This document shows, one piece after another, positions 15,820 through 25,275 of a stretch of 64,000 nt of DNA; positions within the stretch are counted from its first letter, which is position 1; each line of letters begins with the position of its first letter. Origin of the DNA: UBA5486 sp036744795 (GTDB taxonomy: Bacteria; Bacillota; UBA4882; UBA10575); contig DAIOHK010000008.1 in the NCBI GenBank assembly GCA_036744795.1, positions 21,527 to 85,526 of the forward strand. The letters run 5' to 3'. The notes beneath the pieces are model-generated. The model had not been told where the DNA came from. It was given only the letters and a program-made list of their open reading frames with translations, and ran no database searches. Both the position numbers and the translations under genes were made by a program.

Positions 15820-17730
15820 ATGGTAAATTTAAAATTGCCCGATGGTTCTATTAGTCAAGTTCAAGGTGGGGTATCTGGGAAAGAGGTTATCTCCAATCTT
15901 AATTCTTCGATTAAAAAAGAAGTAATCTGTATTAAAATTGATGGGGAACTAAGGGATTTATCAGCAATAATCCCCGATAATGCTGAAATTTCTCTGGTTA
16001 TGCGTTCAGATCCGGAAGCCTTAGAGGTATTAAGACATTCTGCTGCTCATATCATGGCTCAAGCAGTGAAAAGAATTTTTAGTGATGTAGAATTGGCGAT
16101 TGGCCCTACAATTGAAAATGGCTTTTATTATGATTTTAAGCTTCCCCGGCCTTTAACCCCCGAGGACTTGGAAATGATTGAAGCAGAAATGAAAAAAATT
16201 ATTAAAGAAGATCTCCCCTTTACGCGAAAGGTTATGTCACAGGAAGAAGCTTTCTCCTTTTTGCGCAAGAATGGAGAGAAGTTTAAGGAGGAGTTAGTTA
16301 CGGAGCTTGCTGGTGAGGAAATCTCCTTTTACCAACAAGGGGAGTTTATTGATCTTTGTCGGGGACCACATCTCCCTTCAACTAGATATTTAAAAGCTTT
16401 TAAATTAATGAGCATTGCCGGAGCATACTGGCGTGGAGATTCCTCCCGGGAGATGCTGCAAAGAATCTATGGAACTGCTTTTTTCAATAAGGAAGATTTG
16501 GAGAAATATCTTAAGTTTTTGGAAGATGCGGAAAAAAGAGATCATCGTAAGCTTGGACGTGACTTAGATTTGTTCTCAGTAGATGAGCAGATTGGAGCAG
16601 GATTGATTCTCTGGCATCCTAAAGGAGGACGGGTTCGTCAGGTGATAGAGGATTTCTGGCGGGAAGAACACCGGAAAAATGGTTATGAGCTTGTATATAC
16701 TCCTCATATTGGTCGTGGGACGCTTTGGGAGACAAGCGGCCATTTGGGTTTCTATAATGAAAATATGTATTCTGCCATGGAAGTCGATGGGCAGGAATAC
16801 CTTATCAAACCAATGAATTGCCCATTCCATATTGCAATCTATAAAAGCCGGGGCCGTTCTTATCGGGAACTACCTTTTCGTTGGGCAGAGCTTGGTACAG
16901 TATATCGTTATGAACGGAGCGGCGTGCTCCATGGGCTCTTACGGGTAAGAGGTTTTACTCAAGATGATGCCCATATTTTCTGTAGCCCTGAGCAGATGCC
17001 TGATGAGATTGACCGCGTGCTTGATTTCTGTCTTAATATTTTAAAGGCTTTTGGTTTTAAGGACTTTAAACTCTATTTGGCGACCAGACCGGAAAAATCA
17101 GTAGGTTCGGAGGAACGGTGGGCAGCAGCAACTCAGGCCTTACAAGCAGCAATTGAAAAAGCTGGGCTTCCATTTGAAGTTGATGAGGGTGGAGGGGCTT
17201 TTTATGGTCCAAAGATTGACCTTAAAATTACTGATGCTTTAGGCCGAGAATGGCAGTGTTCTACTATTCAGTTTGATTTTAATGAGCCTGAAAGGTTTCA
17301 AATGACTTATAAAGGCTCAGATAGTCAGGATCACCAGCCTTATATGATTCACCGTGCGCTCCTTGGGTCATTGGAACGATTCTTTGGAATATTGATTGAA
17401 AACTATGAAGGCGCGTTTCCGCTCTGGCTGGCACCAGTACAGGCAATTATTCTTCCGGTACTTCCGTTGAATTTAGAGTATGCCGGTGAACTATATGACT
17501 GGTTGCGGGCTAATGGAATCCGTGCCGAACTTGATGGAAGAAATGAGAAGATCGGTTACAGGATCCGTGAGGCACAGATGAACAAAGTTCCTTATATGTT
17601 GATCGTTGGTCAGAAAGAAGAAGCAGCAGGCAAGGTTGCTGTTCGTACCAGGAAAGAGGGAGACCTTGGGGTCTGGGAGCGAGAATCGTTGCTTGCTCGG
17701 ATGCAGAAGGAAATTGAAGAGAAATTATAA
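15820..17730 (+). CDS. thrS: Threonyl-tRNA synthetase
   Basis: Charges tRNA-Thr in the cytoplasm. Domains in order: TGS (about 1-60), editing/SAD domain with HSAAHIMAQAV and the CRGPH metal site, class II catalytic core with motif 2 YRYERSGVLHGLLRVRGFTQDDAH and motif 3 near HRALLGSLERF, and a C-terminal anticodon domain (about 535-636). Zinc ligand cysteine is in PMNCPFH. The frame is open from 15772, but GGAAGGAG at 15804-15811 and family N-termini (MVNLKLPDGS) support the ATG at 15820, giving 636 residues. Expression is controlled by the upstream T-box. Confidence 0.96.
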   Translation: MVNLKLPDGSISQVQGGVSGKEVISNLNSSIKKEVICIKIDGELRDLSAIIPDNAEISLVMRSDPEALEVLRHSAAHIMAQAVKRIFSDVELAIGPTIENGFYYDFKLPRPLTPEDLEMIEAEMKKIIKEDLPFTRKVMSQEEAFSFLRKNGEKFKEELVTELAGEEISFYQQGEFIDLCRGPHLPSTRYLKAFKLMSIAGAYWRGDSSREMLQRIYGTAFFNKEDLEKYLKFLEDAEKRDHRKLGRDLDLFSVDEQIGAGLILWHPKGGRVRQVIEDFWREEHRKNGYELVYTPHIGRGTLWETSGHLGFYNENMYSAMEVDGQEYLIKPMNCPFHIAIYKSRGRSYRELPFRWAELGTVYRYERSGVLHGLLRVRGFTQDDAHIFCSPEQMPDEIDRVLDFCLNILKAFGFKDFKLYLATRPEKSVGSEERWAAATQALQAAIEKAGLPFEVDEGGGAFYGPKIDLKITDALGREWQCSTIQFDFNEPERFQMTYKGSDSQDHQPYMIHRALLGSLERFFGILIENYEGAFPLWLAPVQAIILPVLPLNLEYAGELYDWLRANGIRAELDGRNEKIGYRIREAQMNKVPYMLIVGQKEEAAGKVAVRTRKEGDLGVWERESLLARMQKEIEEKL

Positions 17731-17815
17731 TTGCCAGTGCAGTGGTAAATGGTATTAAGAATTAATTGTTTGCAAAATGGGATTATCGATTATTGGTTTC
17801 TTAACAATAAAGAAT

Positions 17816-17850
17816 AAAAAGTAGGGAAGAAAAACTTCCCTACTTTTTTA
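17816..17850. terminator. Bidirectional terminator between thrS and gntP
   Basis: GTAGGGAAG and CTTCCCTAC are perfect arms around a five-A loop, preceded by five A and followed by six T, so it can end both converging genes. Confidence 0.9.
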
Positions 17851-17871
17851 AATCGTGAAGATATCTACAAA

Positions 17872-19212
17872 TTACAAGAGAAAGAGTGAAAGTACAATTA
17901 CGGAGAGAATACCGACTACACCTTCGACCAAGGTTCCTAGGGTTTGTAATTTGTAGGCTTGAGGTACTGACATATCGGAGAATTGGGCAACTACCCAGAA
18001 GTAACTGTCATTGGCATGGGAGACCGTCATGGCACCTGCTCCAATTGCCAGCACAGCAAGGGCAGGGCCTACTCCTGAGGCTAATCCCAAGGCACCTAAA
18101 GCCGGGCTAATAATAGAAGCCGTTGTAATAATTGCAACTGTAGAAGATCCTTGAACAGTTTTAATGGCTGCAGATAAGAGGAAAGGTAGAAGAAGTCCTA
18201 ATTGGGCACCACCGAATACATCACTTAGATAGGTGTCAATTGGTGTTGCTCTTAGAACGCTTCCTAAGGCTCCTCCTGCGCCGGTAATTAAAATGATTAA
18301 GCCAGCATTTTTCATGCCTTCAGCAACCCAGTCATTAGTAACTTTGTCAGTTATCTTCTTAACAGTAAGGAAGGCTAAAAAAACACCAATAATTAACGCG
18401 GTATTAGGATTACCTATAAAGCTGAAGAAGGTCTGTAACCAACCGGTACCAAAAGGTTTACTTGGATAATCAGCAATTGATTTTAAGGCAATCAAAATAA
18501 CCGGAACAATAATTGGAGCAAAAGATTTACCTACTGATGGAAGTTCTTCCGGATTACTAGTTTCTCTCTGAATGGTTTCTGGTTTGGGGTCAATATATAT
18601 TTTGGATGCAAAGGTCTTAGCAAAAAAATATCCGGCTAAGATGGAGGGGATTGAAACTACTATCCCAAGAAGAATTACGATTCCCAAATCAGCATTGAGA
18701 GTACCGGCTGCGGCAATTGGCCCAGGGGTTGGCGGTACAAAAACATGAGTGGCATATAGTCCTAAACTAAGAGCGATTGCATAGACAGATAAGGATTCTT
18801 TAGAACGTGCGGCCAAGGATCGGTTTAATGGAGAAAGGATTACAAACCCGGAGTCGCAAAAGACTGGAATTGATACAATACCACCAGTAAAAGCCATTGC
18901 CAAGGCGGATCTACTTTCTCCAACCAATTTAATAACGGAATTAGCCATTACAAGTGCGGCACCGCTCTTTTCCAAGATAAAACCGATGATCGTTCCCGCG
19001 GCAATTACAATTCCAATACTGCCAAGTGTCCCTCCAAAACCTCCGGTGATGGCTTTAATGATCTCATTAGCTTCCATACCAGCGGCTAGACCTACTCCAT
19101 AAGCAGCTAATAATAGAACAATAAAGGGGTGCCACTTAATTTTTGCCGTAAACAAGACGATAAAGATGATAGCTCCCAAGAGAATGAGTAGTAATACTGG
19201 ACCTTCAACCAT
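17872..19212 (-). CDS. GntP family gluconate/organic acid:H+ symporter
   Basis: A 446-residue membrane permease with about 12 hydrophobic segments. Family motifs include GFILEKSGAALVMANSVI, the FCDSGFVILSPLNR signature, FVPPTPGPIAAAGTLN and VSHANDSYFWVVAQFSDM. GntP proteins import gluconate, related hexonates or other hydroxy acids by proton symport. The start is the ATG after GGAGG and TTG (alternative TTG at 19215). It is transcribed divergently from the pectate lyase gene, which could make the two functionally related to uronate or gluconate use; this is inference. The divergent 320-bp gap has no clear operator. Confidence 0.88.
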   Translation of the reverse strand: MVEGPVLLLILLGAIIFIVLFTAKIKWHPFIVLLLAAYGVGLAAGMEANEIIKAITGGFGGTLGSIGIVIAAGTIIGFILEKSGAALVMANSVIKLVGESRSALAMAFTGGIVSIPVFCDSGFVILSPLNRSLAARSKESLSVYAIALSLGLYATHVFVPPTPGPIAAAGTLNADLGIVILLGIVVSIPSILAGYFFAKTFASKIYIDPKPETIQRETSNPEELPSVGKSFAPIIVPVILIALKSIADYPSKPFGTGWLQTFFSFIGNPNTALIIGVFLAFLTVKKITDKVTNDWVAEGMKNAGLIILITGAGGALGSVLRATPIDTYLSDVFGGAQLGLLLPFLLSAAIKTVQGSSTVAIITTASIISPALGALGLASGVGPALAVLAIGAGAMTVSHANDSYFWVVAQFSDMSVPQAYKLQTLGTLVEGVVGILSVIVLSLFLL

Positions 19213-19537
19213 CAAGGGTTCCTCCTTTCAATAGTTGGATAAAAGATGGAAAAATGTTTTCTCTTATCCACCTCCTCAAAGGTTTATTATGGTAGATATT
19301 TGATAAAAGGAGAATAAAACCTTCAAGTAATATTAAAATTAACATTACAATTATTTAACAATGGGAAACAATTTGTTTTATTATCCCCGGATTTCCGCGA
19401 ATATATCCTTAGACAACTCCCTCGACTTAAAGTTAAACGCTTTATTGGGTATACCTGAGGTAATTTTGTGATTCCTTCTAGTAGTAAGAATGTCTCTTGG
19501 GATCCATTAAAAGATTAAAATCAAAGGAGAAACAAGA

Positions 19538-21181
19538 TTGAAAGTTACAAATGAAAGACTGGATGAAGCGCGCTTTCGGAAGGTAATAGAATTTGCTAGA
19601 AATGTATTGGATAAAGGTAAAGATCATTATCGGAATGACCCAACCCCTTTATTTGCTGATGGTATTAATGTTAATACTGGAGAGCATCTTTGTTGGAGGG
19701 TACCGGGTGGTAAGAGAATAATCACTTCAAATCTTGCCAGTCAGCAGATATTTCTTCGCGTGCTTGTAGGTTTAAGCAATCTTACAGGTGAATCAGGTTT
19801 TAGAGAAACTGCCGAGTCGACTGTTGCCTATCATTTCAACCATCTGTTAGATAGTAGTGGTTTATTGCAATGGGGAGGCCACCGCCAAATTAATTTAGAA
19901 AGACTGGAAGTGGATGGTCCTGATAATAAAGGACTTGTTCATGAGTTTAAAAATCATTTTCCATATTACCAATTAATGTTTGAAGTGGATGCATCAGCTA
20001 CGAGAAAATTTATTGAAGCTTTCTGGAATGCCCATATATACGACTGGGGAAACCTTGAGACCAGCCGCCATGGTCGGTATGGGCTGGAAATTGGGGACTT
20101 ATGGGGAAGTGAGTTTAAAGATCCACTGCCATTTCGTAAAACTAAGGGACTTTCATTTTTACGTACCGGAAATGATCTAATCTATGCTGCTTGTCTTCTT
20201 AATAAATTTACAGGTAATATAGGCCCTTTAATCTGGGGTAAAAGGTTAGCTCGGATGTATTATAAAGCCCGTCATTCTGAGACTGGCCTTGGTGTTTATC
20301 AATTTACCCAACCGTTAAAAACCCAGGATCCGCCAGCAGACCCCGATGATCCGCGTTTTACCCATTCTTATTATGGTGACCGGGCCCAACGTCAATTCGG
20401 TCCGGAATTTGGCTTAGATGCACTGGAAGGTAATATGCTTCTGGAAAGACAGTCGCGTTCGATTTATGTAATAAATTCCTTGATGGAGCTGGAATTGGCT
20501 GAAGAAGTGGGCTCTGAAGTTGCGGAATTTATTGACTGGGTACGAGAAGGGATGCTGGCTTATGCCAAATATGCTTATATTCCAGAAAAGAATATGCTAA
20601 GACCATTGATTGCTAATGGTGCAGATCTATCGGATTATGTTTTGCCTCGAACGGGGTACTTTGGGAAAGTTGGAGATATATACCGGCAGTTTCCGGCTGG
20701 AAGCGATTTTCTCTATTCTTATGCCCGCTCTTACCGAATGACGAGCGATAAAGATCTTTGGAAAGTGATACGTAACATAGCACAAGGCAATGGTTTAGGA
20801 GACCTTGGTTCTTTACCCGGGCATAAAGTAGAGGTAAACATGAGAACTGATAATGCCGATTATAATGCTATTTTTGCATTATTAGAGCTTTATAAGACCT
20901 TACCCTGCCAGGATTATTTGGATTTAGCCCGGGTAGTGGGTGATAATATTATTCGGCAAAAATTCCATCATGGTTTTTTCTTAGCCAGCCCGGAATGCTT
21001 ATATGCAAATTTTAGTGCAATCGAGCCATTGGCACTTTTGGCGCTGGAAGCTGCTATTCGAGGAACTCCGGAAAAGGTCCCCGGGTACCTAGCAGCAGGG
21101 TATTTTGCTGGAGACTATGAGTTTTCTGATGGTACAGTCAGAGGAATATATGCTGATCAACTTTTTAAAATTAAAGGTTGA
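19538..21181 (+). CDS. PL2-family pectate (oligogalacturonide) lyase, cytoplasmic
   Basis: A 547-residue alpha/alpha-barrel enzyme without signal peptide. LLQWGGHRQINLERLEVDGPDNKGLVHEFKNHFPYYQLMFEVD at about residues 110-152 and NMRTDNADYNAIFALLELYKTLP near 430 match my recollection of polysaccharide lyase family 2, which includes intracellular exo-lyases such as PelW that cleave short galacturonides. Cytoplasmic location fits degradation of imported oligogalacturonides. AAAGGAGA precedes the TTG start. No pectin-specific transporter or kdu/kdg genes are adjacent, so the pathway context is incomplete. Family assignment is from recall, not search. Confidence 0.7.
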   Translation: MKVTNERLDEARFRKVIEFARNVLDKGKDHYRNDPTPLFADGINVNTGEHLCWRVPGGKRIITSNLASQQIFLRVLVGLSNLTGESGFRETAESTVAYHFNHLLDSSGLLQWGGHRQINLERLEVDGPDNKGLVHEFKNHFPYYQLMFEVDASATRKFIEAFWNAHIYDWGNLETSRHGRYGLEIGDLWGSEFKDPLPFRKTKGLSFLRTGNDLIYAACLLNKFTGNIGPLIWGKRLARMYYKARHSETGLGVYQFTQPLKTQDPPADPDDPRFTHSYYGDRAQRQFGPEFGLDALEGNMLLERQSRSIYVINSLMELELAEEVGSEVAEFIDWVREGMLAYAKYAYIPEKNMLRPLIANGADLSDYVLPRTGYFGKVGDIYRQFPAGSDFLYSYARSYRMTSDKDLWKVIRNIAQGNGLGDLGSLPGHKVEVNMRTDNADYNAIFALLELYKTLPCQDYLDLARVVGDNIIRQKFHHGFFLASPECLYANFSAIEPLALLALEAAIRGTPEKVPGYLAAGYFAGDYEFSDGTVRGIYADQLFKIKG

Positions 21182-21300
21182 AGTAAAAAAGAAACCGAGG
21201 ATTACAATTTAGCAATTTCTTTCAGATAAGAATTTATTAAAAACATCGGTTTAGCAGGAGCTACTATAGAATTTGTCGAATATTATATGTACTTAAAAAT

Positions 21301-21352
21301 GGCTTTGATGATTGTTGATTCATCCTCTTCGGCAAAGCCAGCGTGAGCAACT
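21301..21352 (-). repeat. Family B fragment
   Basis: GCCAGCGTGAGCAACTA (21337-21353) matches the conserved foot and arm of family B, and GGCTTTG (21301) pairs with CAAAGCC (21333). The second hairpin is missing. It includes GTTGATTCATCC shared with the element at 10981. Confidence 0.6.
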
Positions 21353-21383
21353 AACTAGATTTAATTTACGGAGGAATTAATTG

Positions 21384-22889
21384 ATGCTGCAGAGGAATAA
21401 AATAATTTTTTCCCTTGTGTTTCTATTTTTAATTTTGAACTTTCTGATTCCAGATTTTAAGATCAATTCACGTACTATAGTAACCTATGAACAGTTGTTT
21501 CCTGAAAAGACTGTGATTGCAGCTTGTGAAGACGATCCCCCCAGTCCTGCTATTCCTAAAGCAGGCTCCCAACTTCTTAAACCGGATCTTCCGATCCGGG
21601 AAAGAGTGGAACCTGTTCCGATGCCAGCTCAGGTCAAAGGGGTCTATGCTACTGGGTGGGCTGCGGGTTCTTCGCTTTTATTTCCTCGGTTGTTAGATTT
21701 TATTGACCAGACAGAGATTAATTCTATAGTAATAGATATTAAGGATGATTCAGGACTTTTAAGTTATCAATCAGTCTCGCCGATGGTCAATGCTATTAAG
21801 TCCTGGAATTTAAAGATCCAAGATCCATCTAAATTATTGCGTATTTTGAAAAAACGGCAGATTTACCCGATTGCCCGGATTGTGGTTTTTAAAGATCCAT
21901 TTTTAGCTGAAAAACGTCCGGACCTTGCGATAAAAGATAAAGATGGCGAAATATGGCGAGATTATCGGGGGTTAGCGTGGGTTGATCCGCATAATAAAGA
22001 AGTATGGGCATATAATATAGAAATTGCTAAAGAAGCAGTTAACTTAGGATTTCCAGAGATTCAATTTGATTATGTCCGTTTTGCTAGTGATGGGGATCTA
22101 ACCAATTGTGTTTATCCGTTTTCTGATGGGACAAGTAAAGAGGATGTGATTAAGGAATTTCTTCTATATGCACAGGAAGAATTAAAACCTTTAGGAGCGA
22201 CAGTTTCTGCTGATATTTTTGGTTTGGCATGTTCCGCAAAGGATGATCTGTTTATTGGCCAAAAGTTAGAAAAAATTGCCGAAGCTGTTCCAATCATTTC
22301 TCCAATGGTTTATCCTTCGCATTATGCTAAAGGAAGCTACGGTTTGAGCAATCCCGATCTTTCTCCTTACGAGACTGTTTTACAGAGTTTGAAGGATGCC
22401 AAGGCCCGATTGGAAGGTTATCCAGTAAATCTACGCCCGTGGTTACAGGATTTTTCTCTAGAGAATAAATATGGGAGTAAGCAGATTAGAGCTCAGATTC
22501 AAGCAGTTTTGGATGCTGGGGTTGAAGATTGGATTTTTTGGAATCCTAGTTGCCGATATGATGTAGCTAAATATCTGATTAAAGATAAGATAAGAACAGT
22601 AGCTAATAATCCCCAAGAAGTAAATGAAGAAGAGGAACCTATAGTTGCGGCCAAAGGAGAAGGTTCTACTAATCAATATAATAGTCAAGAGAAAACTATG
22701 CGAGAGCACATCTTCCAGGATGAACAGACAAATTTATATCAAGCCGGGTTGGAAGAAGACACAGGATTTGAGCCGGAAGAAGAAGCCATTACTCATCAAA
22801 GGGAAGGAGCCGAAGAAGATACTTTGCCCTATCAAAGAGAAGAAGTTACGATCCCTAAAGAGACTTCCGGAGCTAGAGAAGAGTTTTGA
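21384..22889 (+). CDS. DUF4015 putative glycoside hydrolase, membrane-anchored
   Basis: An N-terminal hydrophobic segment (about 7-24) anchors or exports the protein. Residues about 85-405 form a TIM-barrel-like DUF4015 domain: VKGVYATGWAAGS, INSIVIDIKDDSG, IARIVVFKDP, WVDPHNKEVW, IQFDYVRFASDG and ISPMVYPSHYAKG. The family is predicted to be carbohydrate-active, but its substrate is unknown. The last about 95 residues are rich in Glu, Gln and Thr and look disordered. GGAGG at 21370-21374 serves ATG 21384 or TTG 21381. It is a single gene ahead of the liv promoter. Confidence 0.8.
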   Translation: MLQRNKIIFSLVFLFLILNFLIPDFKINSRTIVTYEQLFPEKTVIAACEDDPPSPAIPKAGSQLLKPDLPIRERVEPVPMPAQVKGVYATGWAAGSSLLFPRLLDFIDQTEINSIVIDIKDDSGLLSYQSVSPMVNAIKSWNLKIQDPSKLLRILKKRQIYPIARIVVFKDPFLAEKRPDLAIKDKDGEIWRDYRGLAWVDPHNKEVWAYNIEIAKEAVNLGFPEIQFDYVRFASDGDLTNCVYPFSDGTSKEDVIKEFLLYAQEELKPLGATVSADIFGLACSAKDDLFIGQKLEKIAEAVPIISPMVYPSHYAKGSYGLSNPDLSPYETVLQSLKDAKARLEGYPVNLRPWLQDFSLENKYGSKQIRAQIQAVLDAGVEDWIFWNPSCRYDVAKYLIKDKIRTVANNPQEVNEEEEPIVAAKGEGSTNQYNSQEKTMREHIFQDEQTNLYQAGLEEDTGFEPEEEAITHQREGAEEDTLPYQREEVTIPKETSGAREEF

Positions 22890-22984
22890 TTATGGAAAGA
22901 TGAAAAGTTGTATAATTATTATCAAAAATTTGTAGTTATTATATTTTTTGCCCCTGTATTTTCCGGAAATTTACTAAATTTAGA

Positions 22985-23013
22985 TTGACAATTATCAATG
23001 GTTTTGATATATT
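22985..23013 (+). promoter_or_regulatory. Promoter of the liv operon
   Basis: TTGACA (22985-22990) and TATATT (23008-23013) with 17-bp spacing. A palindrome TTTCCGGAAA (22960-22969) lies 15 bp upstream and could be an operator. Confidence 0.8.
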
Positions 23014-23030
23014 TTAGTTTAATCATAACA

Positions 23031-23075
23031 AGATGAGAATAGTACCTAATTCATAGGTGCTTATTAATCTCATCT
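23031..23075 (+). promoter_or_regulatory. Leader hairpin upstream of livJ
   Basis: AGATGAGA pairs with TCTCATCT and encloses an inner stem AGTACCTA/TAGGTGCT with one G-T pair. It starts about 10 bases after the expected transcription start and has no T-run, so it may be a stability or regulatory element of the livJ 5' leader. Confidence 0.55.
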
Positions 23076-23118
23076 GTATATTTATAATATCGATTTATTA
23101 TAAAAGGGGGTAAAACAA

Positions 23119-24255
23119 GTGCGAAAAAAACTCCTGGCCTTAATGGTTGTTTTTACCATTATTTCTATTTTAGTTACAGGATGTAAGGAAAGTAACACTA
23201 TAAAAATCGGTACAATTATGTCAACTAGTGGTGTGGTCTCTACTTATGGAATTCATACCCGGGATGCTATTAAGATGGCGATAGAAGAGATTAATGCTAA
23301 GGGTGGAATTCTTGGGAAAAAAGTTGAATTGATTGTTGAGGATGATGAAAAAAATCCAGAAAAGACAATGAATGCTCTGATTAAACTGGCTACTAAAGAT
23401 AAAGTGGTGGCTATACTTGGGGGCTTGACTAGTGACTGTACTTTAGCAATTACTAAGGAAGCTCAGCAGAGAAACGTTCTTCTTTTTACACCGACTTCTA
23501 CTAATGATACCGTGACTGATGCTGGAGATCTAATCTTTAGATCATGCTTTAAAGATTCCTTTCAAGGAAGTGTAGTTGCTCGTTTTGCGGTAGAGACTTT
23601 AAATGCCAAAAAAGCTGCTATTTTATATGATATGAATAATGACTATTCAAATGGTTTGACTAAAGCTTTTAAGGAAACTTTTGAAGATTTGGGCGGGAAG
23701 ATAGTGGCTGCTGAATCATATGCTGGCGGAGACAAAGATTTTAATGCCCAAATTACCAAGATTAAGGCCGCTGAACCTGAAGTTCTTTTTATTCCTGATT
23801 ATTATAATACGATTTCTCTTGTGATTAAACAAGTAAGTAATCAAGGACTTAATGTGACCATGCTTGGCGGGGATGGTTGGGATGAGCTTACAGGCCAAGC
23901 GGGGGATGAAGCTATTGGTTCATATTTTAGCAATCATTATAGCCCGGATGCAGATGATCCTGATGTTGTTGAATTTGTAAAAAAATACAGAGAAAAATAT
24001 AATGTTACCCCTAATGCCTTGGCAGCTTTAGGTTATGATGGTACTTATATTCTACTGGAGGCTATTGAACGGGCTGGTTCGACTGATCCGCATAAAATTA
24101 AAGAAGCTTTAATGGAAACTAATCGTAAGTTTGTTACAGGTCATATTCAATTCGATGAACATCATGACCCAATCAAATCAGTAACTATGTTAAGGATTAT
24201 CAAAGGAGAAGATGGGAAACTTGCTACTGAATATGTAGGAATGGTGAATCCTTAA
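23119..24255 (+). CDS. livJ: Branched-chain amino acid ABC substrate-binding lipoprotein
   Basis: A 378-residue periplasmic-binding-fold lipoprotein; lipobox ILVTGC at residues 17-22. The Leu/Ile/Val-binding family pattern is clear: IKIGTIMSTSGVVSTYGIHTRDAIKMAIEEINAKGGILGKKVELIVEDD, LGGLTSDCTLAITKEAQ and ALGYDGTYILLEAIERAGSTDP. It feeds LivHM and the ATPases LivGF. The GTG start follows AAGGGGG. Ligands of this family include amino acids other than Leu/Ile/Val and even urea or short amides, so specificity is inferred from the gene order only. Confidence 0.9.
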   Translation: MRKKLLALMVVFTIISILVTGCKESNTIKIGTIMSTSGVVSTYGIHTRDAIKMAIEEINAKGGILGKKVELIVEDDEKNPEKTMNALIKLATKDKVVAILGGLTSDCTLAITKEAQQRNVLLFTPTSTNDTVTDAGDLIFRSCFKDSFQGSVVARFAVETLNAKKAAILYDMNNDYSNGLTKAFKETFEDLGGKIVAAESYAGGDKDFNAQITKIKAAEPEVLFIPDYYNTISLVIKQVSNQGLNVTMLGGDGWDELTGQAGDEAIGSYFSNHYSPDADDPDVVEFVKKYREKYNVTPNALAALGYDGTYILLEAIERAGSTDPHKIKEALMETNRKFVTGHIQFDEHHDPIKSVTMLRIIKGEDGKLATEYVGMVNP

Positions 24256-24287
24256 TCGGAGTTATCTTTTAAGTTCTAAAGAAAATT

Positions 24288-24330
24288 AATAATGGTAATG
24301 GGAGAATTAAATTCTCCCATTACCATTATT
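24288..24330. promoter_or_regulatory. Perfect 21-bp inverted repeat between livJ and livH
   Basis: AATAATGGTAATGGGAGAAT and its exact complement are separated by only a few central bases, making a 43-bp near-perfect palindrome. No T-run follows. It probably folds in RNA to protect livJ message or reduce readthrough into livH. Confidence 0.75.
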
Positions 24331-24361
24331 AGTCCCTCGAATCCTACTTTGGAGGTGTACA

Positions 24362-25264
24362 TTGGTGGGAACTATTCAACAGATTTTGCAGCAGACATTA
24401 AACGGGTTAGCTTTGGGAGGCATATATGCCTTATTAGCTTTGGGTTATACGATGGTTTACGGAATTGTTAAGCTAATTAATTTTGCTCATGGTGACATTC
24501 TGATGTTAGGTGCTTTTGCCGGGTATTTTGTTCTAAATTATTTTGGAATAACCCCTGGAACATTTATTTTATCTTTTATTATTTCTATGCCTGTTTGTGC
24601 TTTAATTGGTATACTAATTGAGAAAATATGTTACAAGCCACTTCGTGATGCTCCTAGGATTAATGCCCTGATAACGGCAATTGGGGTCTCTTTCTTTATC
24701 GAAAACGGCGCTAGGGTTCTACCGGTGATTGGTCCCAATCCTCGGGTTTTTCCTACACTTCAGTCTGTAACTTACGACTTATGGGGAGTAGGAATCAGTA
24801 GAGTACAGATTCTGGTTTTTATTATTGCGATTGGCTTGATGATAATCCTTAACTATATAGTAAACTATACAAAAATTGGTAGAGCTATGCGGGCGGTCTC
24901 TTTCGATCAGGGAGCTTCATATTTGATGGGAATTAATGTTGATCGTGTGATTTCCTTCACTTTCGCTTTAGGGTCAGCTTTGGCAGCTGCGGCTGGTATT
25001 CTTTTTGCTAGTTCTTATCCCCAGGTTGAACCGTATATGGGAATCATGCCTGGCTTGAAGGCCTTTGTTGCTGCGGTTCTGGGGGGAATTGGCAATATTC
25101 CCGGAGCAATGCTAGGTGGTTTTATTTTAGGGGTAGCCGAAACCCTTACTAAAGGTTTTATTTCTTCACAATTAGCTGATGCCTTTGCTTTTGGGTTTCT
25201 CATTATTATTCTAGTGGTTAAGCCCACAGGGATTCTGGGTAAACCCGTAGGCGAGAAAGTGTAG
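24362..25264 (+). CDS. livH: Branched-chain amino acid ABC permease LivH
   Basis: A 300-residue membrane permease with about eight helices. Characteristic segments are LALGGIYALLALGYTMVYGIVKLINFAHGDILMLGAF, GRAMRAVSFDQGASYLMGINVDR (cytoplasmic coupling loop) and GLKAFVAAVLGGIGNIPGAMLGG. It forms the channel with LivM. The TTG start follows GGAGG by seven bases; the next codon, GTG, is an alternative. Confidence 0.93.
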   Translation: MVGTIQQILQQTLNGLALGGIYALLALGYTMVYGIVKLINFAHGDILMLGAFAGYFVLNYFGITPGTFILSFIISMPVCALIGILIEKICYKPLRDAPRINALITAIGVSFFIENGARVLPVIGPNPRVFPTLQSVTYDLWGVGISRVQILVFIIAIGLMIILNYIVNYTKIGRAMRAVSFDQGASYLMGINVDRVISFTFALGSALAAAAGILFASSYPQVEPYMGIMPGLKAFVAAVLGGIGNIPGAMLGGFILGVAETLTKGFISSQLADAFAFGFLIIILVVKPTGILGKPVGEKV

Positions 25265-25275
25265 GTGATATAGGT

